From assembly GCA_023421875.1 (NCBI GenBank), contig JAEZSM010000090.1:1-22561 (forward strand): a stretch of DNA of 22,561 bases, in the 5' to 3' direction. The DNA comes from Spirochaetota bacterium (GTDB taxonomy: Bacteria; Spirochaetota; Spirochaetia; Treponematales; Rectinemataceae). Made by a program: the position numbers and the translations under genes. The first letter of the stretch is position 1. Each line of letters starts with the position of its first letter. This document shows positions 6,536 through 15,294 of this stretch, piece by piece. Under the pieces are notes generated by a model, which was given only the letters and a program-made list of their open reading frames with translations, had not been told where the DNA came from and did not search any database.

Positions 6536-9464
6536 GCCGCCATCCCCGGGGGATAGTAGAACCAGCCCTGTGGCGGAAAAAATAGTCTCAAGCTTGGACG
6601 ATCAGGACCTTGTCTACGTCTTTCCCACTCAGATCGCCGCCGATTCCTGGGCAAGAGCGAGCCTGGACTTCTCTGGCCGGGATTGCATCGACCTTGATCG
6701 CTTTTTAGGCTGGGATAGCTTTCTCGCTTCTCTCCGCCAAATTCCCGACGCTCGGGAGAGAAAAGAGGCAGATGTCCGGAGCAGACTGCTCTGGGCTTAC
6801 AGCCTGCTCGGAAGAAAAGAAAAAAAGCTCCGCCTCGAACGCCTGATCGATCCGGACAAGGCACCTCCAAGAAATTTAGCATGGAGTCTGGCAGCGACAG
6901 CCCCCTTCCTGAAGGAAGCAGCGGCGCAGATTGCCGAAAAAATCAAAGACGGCAGTCTGCCACCGGATCAGGGGCTTATTCGGGACTACGAATTTCTCTG
7001 GTCCGACTATGCTTTATTTTTGAAGCACCACGCCCTCTATGAGCCAGGGAGCCTCCCATTGCGCGCCGAAACCCGAGAGCGCTTTCTGCTCTTCTATCCC
7101 AGCCTCATGCCAGGGTATTCGCCCCAGCTCTTTACCCGCACTCCGGAACTTCGTATAGAAACCTGGGAACCCGGGCAGGATAAAACACCCACCGCGGCGG
7201 GAGGCCGGGAGACCGAAGAGCTCCCCCTAAGGTTCCAATCCACTCTTGCCGCCAAAGGTACCCAGCCTGACCAAGCCGCACCGGCGCCCTCGTCCGCCCC
7301 AAGGTCTCCAGCCGCCTGTCCCCCCATCCTCTTGACCTTCGCCAGTCTGCGGGACGAGTTGGAGTATGTCTTCGGTGTCTGCCGACATTGGGTAGACCAA
7401 GGAGTACCGGCTTCGGAGCTCGCACTCAGCCTGCCGAGTCTGGGTCCCGACACGATTGCCCATGTGCGCCGCATCGCCCGCTCCTGGGGCCTGCCGCTCC
7501 AGTTCCGCTCAGGCGCCGCTCTCTCCGACTCACCCATGGGAAGACTGATCAAGGCCTCGATACAGGCCCTGAACGAGGGCTTTTCCAGAAGAAGCCTCAA
7601 AACCCTTTTCGATCCCAGCCTCGCAGCCTGGAAAGACAGTACCAGCTGCCTCGCCTTGCTCGGCTTGGCGCGGCGATACAATATACCCGAGCTGAACTCA
7701 GATCCTGAGTATATGAGAGGCCTGTGGGCGAAAACTCTTAAACCCGCGGCGGGGCAGGCAGAATCCGTCAGTCAGTTCTTCTACGCCCTGCGCAAATCCT
7801 GTGTAGCCCTTTCTGGATCCCGGTCCTTCTCGTCCCTTCGGGTTGCCCTCCACGCGTTTATCGATGAGCTTTTAGATGAGGCGAATTTTTCGGACTATGC
7901 TAACCGCACCCTCCAAAGAATCTTCGAAGAACTCTCCTTTCTGGAAATCTGGGAAAACCGTCTGGAAAACTCCCTGCAGTCTTTTTCGCCCATCGAGGCG
8001 CTCCTGGCAGTCCTTGAACATAGCCACTATGCACCGGCAGAATTGCCGGAGGCCATCTCAGTACAGCCCTATCACCTAGGCATTCTGAGTGCTGCCAGGC
8101 TGCATTTTATCCTCGAAGCCTCCCTCGAATCCGCAGCCTTTGCCCTGCGCTTTCTTTCCCGGGCTCCCCAGGAAATTGGGGCGCCGCAGGACGAAGTTTC
8201 ACTCACCGAAGCCCTCTTCGATTCCATGGGCATAGTCAATGGTCTTTTCTGCCATGCGGAAAATTCCCTGGAAGGTTACAGCGTCGCCCATCCCTATTTT
8301 TTCCGGCGTTCGGCCCGAAGGCTGCCCATCCAGGCCGCATCGATCCCACCCTCTCCCGAGATTCTCGAAACCCAGGCATGGCTCCGCCTGGACGCCTCCG
8401 CTCTGCCCACCAGCCTCCCTGCCTTGACGCTCGCAGCGGCCAAGGGCAGCTTTTCAGGCGAAAACGCTATCGCCCCAGCATTTCCGCCCCCCCTATTCTT
8501 CGACCCCCCAGGCTACGCGCAAAAAAAACCGGGGACAAAGCCAGCCTTGGACCCAGCGGCGCTTCTGCGCCTGCGGGCCTTTGACGCCGCTCCCTTTTTC
8601 AAGCTGAATCCCAGGGGTTTAGGAACTATCAACCACTGCCCCTTCCGCTGGTTCTTGACGGGAATACCGGGCCTTGAAGAGGAGATTGCCGATCCGGCAA
8701 TCCTGGCTGAAGGCTCCCTCATGCATGACATGATCCGAAGCCTTTTAACAGAGCCCCAAGCCCAGCCAACCCCAGCCCCGAACCTTCAGGACAATCTAGC
8801 AGAACCCGTCCCGAGCGAAGTCTCCCGGGACGAAAGAATCCATAAAACTTTCCTGGCTGCCCTCAAAAAAACGCTGAACCGCAGCGGCTATTCGCTCCAA
8901 GTCGCCCTGGAATCGTCCTATCCAAAAATACAGGACAGGATAGGCAGGATTCTCGCCTACGAAAACAATCTCAGCGAAGAAGGCTGGCTTAAGAGCGACT
9001 TCGAGCGAGGCCTCTTTATGGAACTGCCCGAGCTGGGTCTGAAGCTGGAGGGCCGAGCCGACAGGGTGGCATTCAAGGCCAGCCCCGGCTGCCTGCTTAT
9101 CGATTACAAGCGTAAGCGCTGTCCCGCCAAAAAGGAATTTCTCGCCGATGAAGAAGGCGTAGTCAGGGATTACCAGATCAATGCCTATGCAGCCATGCTC
9201 GAATCCTCAGGCTTTGCGGTGCTGCAGGCTCTTTACTGGTCTATCGAAGACAACAAGCCCGTCGTTGTATTCGGGTCCGGAAAACAGCGCCCTGACAGAG
9301 CATCTTTCGAACCAGAGCGCAGGGCGCTCCAGCGCGCCCTGAACGAGGCATCGGCACGCATTAGGGAAGGACGTTTTTTGGATATCGAGCCCTCGGCGCA
9401 GGCCTGTTCCGACTGTCCTTTCAGGGCTGTGTGCAGAGCCCATTTTGCGGCGGAGCGATCATGA
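6522..9464 (+). CDS. addB: AddB-like PD-(D/E)XK nuclease with Fe-S cysteines
   Basis: The 980-residue protein looks like the AddB subunit of AddAB, which processes double-strand DNA ends for recombination. The C-terminal RecB-type nuclease carries Asp847, Asp861 and Lys863 (GRADRV then IDYKRK). Four cysteines, Cys706 (NHCPFRW) and the C-X2-C-X5-C of 962/965/971 (CSDCPFRAVC), match the 4Fe-4S staple of AddB. The N-terminal half (VYVFPTQIAADSW, ILLTFASLRDELEYVF) resembles an inactivated helicase and has no Walker A GKT, unlike Bacillus AddB. Start ATG 6522 lies inside the end of the GH13 gene; longer upstream versions would only overlap it more. The stop overlaps the addA start as ATGA. The next gene being addA makes the assignment strong. 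Confidence 0.85.
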   Translation: MKSPKPPSPGDSRTSPVAEKIVSSLDDQDLVYVFPTQIAADSWARASLDFSGRDCIDLDRFLGWDSFLASLRQIPDARERKEADVRSRLLWAYSLLGRKEKKLRLERLIDPDKAPPRNLAWSLAATAPFLKEAAAQIAEKIKDGSLPPDQGLIRDYEFLWSDYALFLKHHALYEPGSLPLRAETRERFLLFYPSLMPGYSPQLFTRTPELRIETWEPGQDKTPTAAGGRETEELPLRFQSTLAAKGTQPDQAAPAPSSAPRSPAACPPILLTFASLRDELEYVFGVCRHWVDQGVPASELALSLPSLGPDTIAHVRRIARSWGLPLQFRSGAALSDSPMGRLIKASIQALNEGFSRRSLKTLFDPSLAAWKDSTSCLALLGLARRYNIPELNSDPEYMRGLWAKTLKPAAGQAESVSQFFYALRKSCVALSGSRSFSSLRVALHAFIDELLDEANFSDYANRTLQRIFEELSFLEIWENRLENSLQSFSPIEALLAVLEHSHYAPAELPEAISVQPYHLGILSAARLHFILEASLESAAFALRFLSRAPQEIGAPQDEVSLTEALFDSMGIVNGLFCHAENSLEGYSVAHPYFFRRSARRLPIQAASIPPSPEILETQAWLRLDASALPTSLPALTLAAAKGSFSGENAIAPAFPPPLFFDPPGYAQKKPGTKPALDPAALLRLRAFDAAPFFKLNPRGLGTINHCPFRWFLTGIPGLEEEIADPAILAEGSLMHDMIRSLLTEPQAQPTPAPNLQDNLAEPVPSEVSRDERIHKTFLAALKKTLNRSGYSLQVALESSYPKIQDRIGRILAYENNLSEEGWLKSDFERGLFMELPELGLKLEGRADRVAFKASPGCLLIDYKRKRCPAKKEFLADEEGVVRDYQINAYAAMLESSGFAVLQALYWSIEDNKPVVVFGSGKQRPDRASFEPERRALQRALNEASARIREGRFLDIEPSAQACSDCPFRAVCRAHFAAERS

Positions 9465-12400
9465 AGCAGACCGAGTATCCCAGCTACCTTACAAAGCTCG
9501 ATGAAGCCCAGCGCCGGGCAGTGCTGGCAAGGCAAAGCTGCGTTGTCACCGCGGGAGCCGGCGCGGGCAAGACCACGGTGCTGGCCGCCCGTTTTGTCCA
9601 CCTGGCGGTGGATCAAAAAATTCCATTACGCTCAATACTAGCCCTGACCTTTACCAGAAAGGCAGCCGCCCAGATGTACGAACGGATCTACCTGGCCCTG
9701 GCGGCGCAGGATTCCCCCTGGGCCAGAGGACAGCTGGAGGATTTCCAGAACGCCCAGATCACCACGATCGATTCATTCTGTACCACCATACTTCGCAGCA
9801 GCGCCCGAGATTTCGGCTATACTCCCGAATTCACCGTGGATGCCAAGGCCTGCGCCGACCTCGCCCTATCCATAGCCGGACGCTACATAGGACGCCACAG
9901 AAACGAGGAAGGCATCAAAGAGATTCTTGCCTCCTTTTCGCCCGATGATGTCGCCCGCCGGCTTCTCACGGACCTGGGAACTTCCTTCATATCGCCTGTC
10001 GCGCTACGCAGCCCCCTCTTCCAACCGATGGCAAAAACTCTCGGAATCCTTGTGGATACGAAGAGCAGAGAATCCCTTGATACGCTCAAAACAATGAGCG
10101 AAGAAATCTTGAGTTCAGCCATAGCCCTGGACCAGCCGAAAAAAGACTGCTCCGCCGCCATTGAAGCCTCCACCGGCTTCCTGAGGATTCTCGATACTAT
10201 AGACCGACAAAGCTCCGGAGCAATGCAGCCCGAACTCGACCGGGCAGTTCGAGCCTTTTCGGCGTTGAGCCTCCGTTCCTACGCGAAGAGTGAAGCCGAA
10301 ACCGGGATAAAAAACCTGGCAAAATGCGCCAGAGAGGAAGCGGTCCGCTTGGTCGCCCTGTCGGATTATCAAGCACTCCTACCCTCCCATGTCGCCCTGC
10401 TCAAAAGACTGGACGAGTACGCCCAAGAACTGTCCGAGGCTAAGCGTCTGGCCAATATCCTGGATTTCAAGGACCTGGGACTCTGCGCCGTGGATATCCT
10501 TACGCGGAGGAAGGACATCAGGGAATTCTGGAAACGCAGGATCGACAGCATCATGATCGACGAGTTCCAGGACAATAACCAAATCCAGAAAGAGCTCCTC
10601 TATCTTCTAGCCGAGCGGCGCGATAAAAGCGCCGATGGCATCCCCAGTCCCGCCGAACTGGAAGAGGGCAAACTCTTTTTTGTGGGAGACGAAAAACAAT
10701 CCATCTATCGCTTCAGAGGCGCCGACGTTTCGGTCTTCAAGCGCCTGTCGGCGGAGCTGGGGCAGGGCAGCATGAAGAATGAATCAGGCGATCCTGAGCA
10801 GGCAGCTATCGAGAATGCGTATAGCCTCAGCCTGCCCAGCAATTATCGCAGCTCCTTGGTGCTGCTTCGCTTTTTTAACCGATTTTTCGCCGTCGTTCTG
10901 GACCCAGGTCAAAGCGCCGAAAGCTTTGAGGCAGACTACAGGTCGATGCGCGAAGGCTCTGCGGCCAGCCAGGGAGGCTTTTCCTCATCCATCGTCTTCT
11001 TTCAGATTGAAAGCCGGGAAAAACAGGAAGAACTCAACCGACTGGACGAACCGGACGAGCCGAGCGAAACGGACGAAAAAAGCGAGGATAAACAGGTTTC
11101 GATACAGGGTGCCGAAAACGACGATGACAGGCTTGCCTTCGAAATAGCCCATTTTATTCGGGAGAATCGCGGCTTGTTGAAAGTTCGAAAGGCCGGGTCC
11201 GCCCAGGGCGAGACCCGGCCCTCGGAATTCGATGATTTCGCCATCCTGCTCCGGAGCACTACCCACCAGCACCGGCTGGAAAGACAGCTGCGCAGGTTGA
11301 ATATCCCTTACGAGGCGGAAAGCCCCAGAGGCTTATATACCGATTCGCCGGCCAACGATATCTACCACATACTCCGCTATGCCCTGGATCCCACTGACAG
11401 GACAGCCTATGCAGCCCTGCTCCGCTCCCCTCTGGCCAGGCTGTCGGACGAAGCCTTTCTCGAGCTCCTGAGCGAGAAGGATTCCGACAACCTTCGGACA
11501 AGTCTTCCGGAGAGAGACCGAAGCCTCCTGTGCAGGATGGAAACCTTCTTCGAGGAACTCCGTAGCCGCCTGGACAGTCTCTCGACGGCGGATCTTACAG
11601 AGTACGTCTGGCACAAGGCTGGGCTTCGGCTGGACATCCTTTCCCGCCCCGAGGCTCAGAGCTTTCTCGAGCATTTCGACTATATCCATCACCTGGCAGC
11701 CCAGACGGACAAGGAAGGCAAACCCTTATCGGCGTTCCTGGAATCCCTGGGATCTGCCATCGAGGGAAGCCAGGAGGCTCCCGAGCTGGACAATGTCCAG
11801 CGCAGGCTTCTGGGCGGCGTTAAAATACTCACCATACATAAGGCTAAAGGCCTCGAATTTCCCATCGTCATTCTTCCCTGGGTCGAATCAAGCGGCAGAT
11901 CGGGCAGGAGCCAAAAACTCTGGCAGATGCTTCCCGAAGGCCTGGCGGTGGATTTAAAGCCCTACGACTCCCCCGGGGCTTCGGCGACAAACATCCTGTA
12001 CAGCTTGGGCAAGGAGCGGGAGGAAGCGATGGAGAAGGCAGAGATCAAGCGGCTGCTCTACGTCGCGTGCACCAGGGCCGAGGATCATCTTTTCTTTTTC
12101 GCTAAAAACCGAAAAACCGCTGACCAGCGGGGGCGTTCATTTAAATATTATCTGGATACGTATTCCAGTCTTTACAATGCTTCCGAAGAATCAATGCTGG
12201 AACTGCGAAAGCTCCCCTACCGTCCGGCTGGTAGTATTGCGTTAGAACCAGATGCCCGGAGTAAAAGACCCGACTGCAAAGACTTTTATAAGCGATACGC
12301 GATTGCCGAAGTCTTGAAGCAGGCGTATCCCCGCTCCCGGCTCAGCGTCACGGTGATCAATACCGCGGCCAGGGCGGCGACCGTTTCCGATACGGCTGCA

Positions 12401-13015
12401 GTGGCGGCAGGGCAGGAATCGGGGTTCGCCGCTTACCCATCGGTCCTTCCTAGCGTAGGCACGGCGCAGCCAGAGCTTTTCGGAATTCTCTGCCACGAGA
12501 TGACAGACTATGCAATCCGCAAGGCTTCCACCGAAGGGTTTATGCCCTCGGAAAAGCTGGCCCGGGACCTAGGTCCAGAAAACCTGGCGGCGGCGCTTGA
12601 GGCCGCAAAAAGCCTGGTTGAAGCCTTTCTCGCATCCGAGTTTTGGCGGACACTCTCCAGGCTGGCCGCCAGAATCAAGACCGAAGCCTCCTTTCTCTAT
12701 GCCTTAGGCGGATTCTATATTGAAGGCCGCACCGATCTGCTCATAGAAACACAGCAGGAATGCCTCGTTGTCGATTTTAAGACCGACGAGCATCTCGATC
12801 CTAAAGACTATCGAGTGCAGTTGGATATCTACCGCAGAGCCGTGCGGGCGCTTACCGGAGGCAAATCAACAAGAGTCTGTCTTTATTGGCTAAAAACAGG
12901 TCAGGTTTTCTGGCAGGAAGAAAGCATCAGCGATGGAATGCTACTAGCGCTGGCGCGTCAGGCCTCCATGCCTGGACCGGGAAGACAAAACGATCCGGCG
13001 ACGGTGCTTGAATAG
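9461..13015 (+). CDS. addA: AddA helicase-nuclease (UvrD/RecB family)
   Basis: The 1184-residue protein has all superfamily 1A helicase motifs in order: Walker A AGAGAGKTT with Lys37, FTRKAAAQM (Ia), Walker B MIDEFQD with Asp367-Glu368, FVGDEKQSIYRFRGAD (III), SNYRSS (IV), ILTIHKAKGLEFPIVIL (V) and LLYVACTRAEDHLFF (VI). A C-terminal PD-(D/E)XK nuclease has Asp1092, Asp1105 and Lys1107 (GRTDLL, VVDFKTD). It unwinds and degrades DNA ends with AddB and loads the recombination pathway. Length is that of AddA proteins. ATG 9461 overlaps the addB stop as ATGA, so the two subunits are coupled. chrA follows 31 nt later. Confidence 0.95.
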   Translation: MKQTEYPSYLTKLDEAQRRAVLARQSCVVTAGAGAGKTTVLAARFVHLAVDQKIPLRSILALTFTRKAAAQMYERIYLALAAQDSPWARGQLEDFQNAQITTIDSFCTTILRSSARDFGYTPEFTVDAKACADLALSIAGRYIGRHRNEEGIKEILASFSPDDVARRLLTDLGTSFISPVALRSPLFQPMAKTLGILVDTKSRESLDTLKTMSEEILSSAIALDQPKKDCSAAIEASTGFLRILDTIDRQSSGAMQPELDRAVRAFSALSLRSYAKSEAETGIKNLAKCAREEAVRLVALSDYQALLPSHVALLKRLDEYAQELSEAKRLANILDFKDLGLCAVDILTRRKDIREFWKRRIDSIMIDEFQDNNQIQKELLYLLAERRDKSADGIPSPAELEEGKLFFVGDEKQSIYRFRGADVSVFKRLSAELGQGSMKNESGDPEQAAIENAYSLSLPSNYRSSLVLLRFFNRFFAVVLDPGQSAESFEADYRSMREGSAASQGGFSSSIVFFQIESREKQEELNRLDEPDEPSETDEKSEDKQVSIQGAENDDDRLAFEIAHFIRENRGLLKVRKAGSAQGETRPSEFDDFAILLRSTTHQHRLERQLRRLNIPYEAESPRGLYTDSPANDIYHILRYALDPTDRTAYAALLRSPLARLSDEAFLELLSEKDSDNLRTSLPERDRSLLCRMETFFEELRSRLDSLSTADLTEYVWHKAGLRLDILSRPEAQSFLEHFDYIHHLAAQTDKEGKPLSAFLESLGSAIEGSQEAPELDNVQRRLLGGVKILTIHKAKGLEFPIVILPWVESSGRSGRSQKLWQMLPEGLAVDLKPYDSPGASATNILYSLGKEREEAMEKAEIKRLLYVACTRAEDHLFFFAKNRKTADQRGRSFKYYLDTYSSLYNASEESMLELRKLPYRPAGSIALEPDARSKRPDCKDFYKRYAIAEVLKQAYPRSRLSVTVINTAARAATVSDTAAVAAGQESGFAAYPSVLPSVGTAQPELFGILCHEMTDYAIRKASTEGFMPSEKLARDLGPENLAAALEAAKSLVEAFLASEFWRTLSRLAARIKTEASFLYALGGFYIEGRTDLLIETQQECLVVDFKTDEHLDPKDYRVQLDIYRRAVRALTGGKSTRVCLYWLKTGQVFWQEESISDGMLLALARQASMPGPGRQNDPATVLE

Positions 13016-13046
13016 GCAGAGGCTTGCCGGGCTATACTAGGACGCG
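13008..13046 (+). promoter_or_regulatory. Possible internal promoter and Shine-Dalgarno sequence before the first chrA
   Basis: TTGAAT (13008-13013) and TATACT (13033-13038) are 19 bp apart, a long spacer; the -10 box ends 8 nt before ATG 13047. AGGA (13039-13042) lies 4 nt before the ATG. Read-through mRNA from addA could use AGGA, whereas mRNA from the internal promoter would start near 13045 and be leaderless. Confidence 0.4.
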
Positions 13047-13625
13047 ATGAAGCAGAGGAAACGAGAAACTAAAACGGATCGAGAAAAACCCAGGATTTTC
13101 GAGCTCTTCATGCTCTTGGCTAGGATCAACGCCATCACCCTGGGGGGCGGCTACGTCATCGTTCCGGTAATGGCCTCGAGCCTTGAAAAGAAAGGCTGGA
13201 TGAGCGAACCGGAGTTCTATGACATTTTTGCCCGAGCCCAGGCTTTTCCCGGCCCCATGGCGCTGAACAGCGCGCTGCTCGTCGCCATGAAGCTCTTCGG
13301 ACCCAAGGGTATACCGGCGGCATTTTTAGGCGTCGTTCTACCGCCCTTTATCGCGTTGATTCTCGTAAGCGGCCTCATCCAGCGTTACGGTTCACTTCCG
13401 GCTCTGCGGCGCTTTCTCGACGGAGCAGGGGCCGTAGTCCCAGGGCTTATCGCCGCTATGATTTGGAAAAACGCCTCCAAACGTTCCTGGAACATCCCCA
13501 GAATCATAGAGACTGGCCTGCTGGCAGTGCTGCTTATACTCCTGCCCCGTTTCAGCCTGCCGCTGCTACTTCTGGCAATCGTGATCTTTTATTGCATCGA
13601 GGGATTATGCAAATCCTGGAAATAA
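13047..13625 (+). CDS. chrA: Chromate transporter, short form, first half
   Basis: This 192-residue membrane protein is a single CHR domain with about five or six hydrophobic segments. It carries the family motifs TLGGGYVIVPVM (residues 31-42) and FPGPMALNSALL (67-78), the PGP loop being diagnostic. Short CHR proteins are usually encoded as adjacent pairs that insert with opposite orientation and act together as one anion transporter. Chromate export is the named family function, but the physiological substrate in anaerobes is uncertain. Residues 1-15 are very basic (KQRKRETKTDREK). It lies 31 nt after addA, so it may be co-transcribed or use the internal promoter. Its end overlaps the second half by 19 nt. 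Confidence 0.88.
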   Translation: MKQRKRETKTDREKPRIFELFMLLARINAITLGGGYVIVPVMASSLEKKGWMSEPEFYDIFARAQAFPGPMALNSALLVAMKLFGPKGIPAAFLGVVLPPFIALILVSGLIQRYGSLPALRRFLDGAGAVVPGLIAAMIWKNASKRSWNIPRIIETGLLAVLLILLPRFSLPLLLLAIVIFYCIEGLCKSWK

Positions 13626-14143
13626 TCTGGACATTTTTTAAAATAGGCATCGTCTCTTTCGGCGGAGGCTGGTCCATTGTCGGGATCATACGCAACGAAG
13701 TAGTGCCGCGCTGGATAAACGAGCAGGAATTTCTCTCTCTGATCGCCGTGGCCCAGTCCACTCCTGGTCCGATAGCGCTCAACGCTGCTACCATGATCGG
13801 CTGGGAATACGGGGGCTTTTTTACAGCCATGGCCGCCACGCTCTCGGTGGTCGCATTTCCCGTTATAGCAATCCTCGTCGCAACGTATCTGGCTCGGTTC
13901 ATAAAGTTGCGCGCCGCTGCAATCAACGAATCGCTCAAGACCGGCAGCATCGCAATGATGCTCATGGCGCTCTGGGCATTGAAACCTAGTTCCGCAGATC
14001 CATTGCTCATAGCCATGGCGCTGGGCGCCTTCGCGTTAGCCGCTTTTACTAAAATAAACGCGTTGTGGGCCATCCTCGGCTCGGGAGCGCTCAACGCGAT
14101 AGCCGGTCCGGCGATACGCGCCCTACTAGGAATAGGCGGATAG
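13607..14143 (+). CDS. chrA: Chromate transporter, short form, second half
   Basis: This 178-residue CHR-domain membrane protein has FGGGWSIVGIIRNEV (residues 18-32) and STPGPIALNAATMIGW (51-66), paralogous to the motifs of the preceding protein. The reading frame opens further upstream, but ATG 13607 gives the normal CHR N-terminus and has GAGGG just upstream. It overlaps the first half by 19 nt, so the two are translationally coupled, as expected for a heterodimeric transporter. The first half ends in its own frame without any sign of a frameshifted full-length gene. It is the last gene of the run and converges on the nucleotidyltransferase gene. Confidence 0.88.
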   Translation: MQILEIIWTFFKIGIVSFGGGWSIVGIIRNEVVPRWINEQEFLSLIAVAQSTPGPIALNAATMIGWEYGGFFTAMAATLSVVAFPVIAILVATYLARFIKLRAAAINESLKTGSIAMMLMALWALKPSSADPLLIAMALGAFALAAFTKINALWAILGSGALNAIAGPAIRALLGIGG

Positions 14144-14156
14144 CGGTAAAAGGGGA

Positions 14157-14175
14157 TTTCCGGCGTTCTCGGAAA
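14157..14175. terminator. Weak hairpin between convergent units
   Basis: TTTCCG (14157-14162) and CGGAAA (14170-14175) pair over 6 bp with a 7-nt loop in the 44-bp gap between the chrA and nucleotidyltransferase stops. A short T-rich run follows only on the minus-strand side. It may be a weak terminator. Confidence 0.3.
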
Positions 14176-14187
14176 AGAGTCAGCCGA

Positions 14188-15294
14188 TCACTGCAACAAG
14201 GAAAAGCTGTCCCACTCTGCCCTTACTTTCCGCACCGCTTTTTCGAAATTGTTAATCTCGTCGAAGCTCTTGGCCGGGCTAAGCTCTTCGGGCCTTGCCA
14301 CGGCAAAAATTCTTGCCAGCCCGCGCTGGGACAGCAGCTCTTCTACGTTGTCCAGGGCGAATTCCCGCTCCCCAGGATCGTTGCCCGGAATTGCGTAACC
14401 GAAGCCTTCGGCCCAATACAGGTCGCGGATCTCGTTCATTGCCTCGACTAGCGTCTCGGTCCTGTACAGTCGAATGCCGACATTGGTATAGCCCATCGCC
14501 GGTCGGACAGGCTGCGCAGCCGAAGCCGCATGCTCGACGCCGTATAGGCCCGATCCAGCGGCAGGTTTTTTCAATTTATCGTGCCCAAGCTGCCTGGGAA
14601 TCCCTTTTCCATCCAGAGTGATGGGATACGCTGGATTCTTCACCCGCGCCGCAGGCAGAAGAAGCCCCAGAGCAAGACCCTTGCGTTCCAGGGCTTCCAT
14701 GCAGCGCAGCGCGAGCAGCACCGTCAGCGGTGAGTTGGCGTCGCCGGCAAAATTGACGATGAGGTATTTGTACTTCCTCCAGACCGTCATTGCCTGGTAT
14801 ACAGCGTCGCCATGGCCCAGGGGCTTTCCCTGCGGTCCCAGCCTCTGGCTTTGAAAAAGTACAGTGCTCGGATCCATCCCCAGGGGAGCGAGGACCTGGC
14901 TTTTTATCTCGTCTTTCCAGCCTCGTGTGACAATGCAAGAGCTGCCCACACGTCTTAGCGCGTCGAGGGCGTAGGCCGCAAGAGGAATTCTTCCCCCTGC
15001 CTTTCCAAGGTAATCGCGGACCGGAAAAAGCCCCCTGGGGGCTTCCAATGGAAAGGCCCTTGCAGCTTCCAGGGTTTCTTCGTCCAGGGCGGAAACCCAG
15101 GCCTCGGCCTGGGTCTTCGCGGCCTCGAGCGTTCTCTTCCAGCGCGATCCGGCCCCAGCCAGGAGGGTGAGGCAACAGGTCTGCGCCTTGAGGGTTTCGC
15201 TTACCGAAAGCCCGAATTCCATGACGAGATCCTTGCGCAACGGAAGGGCCGAAGCGTGATCGCCTGCGGTAAGGGAAACCAGGTCAGCAGGCAT
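14188..15294 (-). CDS. NTP_transferase-like nucleotidyltransferase (GlmU N-domain fold)
   Basis: The 368-residue protein contains nucleotidyltransferase signatures in order: LLAGAGSRW (residues 44-52), corresponding to the LxxGxGTR nucleotide loop; RGLFPV for the downstream Lys/Pro region; PLGHGDAVYQA, like the GTAxA purine site; FAGDANSPL, like the metal-binding GD; and TNVGIRLY and EFALDNVEEL, like the NxGI and sugar-site motifs. It probably makes or uses an NDP-activated sugar or alcohol phosphate, but the substrate cannot be read and several motifs are loose. Residues 1-40 extend before the fold. ATG 15294 overlaps the upstream DUF2156 gene by 11 nt; a GTG at 15312 is an alternative. No Shine-Dalgarno sequence is seen, so it is probably translated by coupling. 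Confidence 0.7.
   Translation of the reverse strand: MPADLVSLTAGDHASALPLRKDLVMEFGLSVSETLKAQTCCLTLLAGAGSRWKRTLEAAKTQAEAWVSALDEETLEAARAFPLEAPRGLFPVRDYLGKAGGRIPLAAYALDALRRVGSSCIVTRGWKDEIKSQVLAPLGMDPSTVLFQSQRLGPQGKPLGHGDAVYQAMTVWRKYKYLIVNFAGDANSPLTVLLALRCMEALERKGLALGLLLPAARVKNPAYPITLDGKGIPRQLGHDKLKKPAAGSGLYGVEHAASAAQPVRPAMGYTNVGIRLYRTETLVEAMNEIRDLYWAEGFGYAIPGNDPGEREFALDNVEELLSQRGLARIFAVARPEELSPAKSFDEINNFEKAVRKVRAEWDSFSLLQ

Noticed and set aside
9431..9460. Upstream extension of AddA
   Set aside because: ATG 9461 overlaps the addB stop as ATGA, and the normal AddA N-terminus begins there.
13552..14094. Antisense open frame of 180 residues over the chrA pair
   Set aside because: Shadow of the chrA reading frames; the sense strand has clear CHR motifs.
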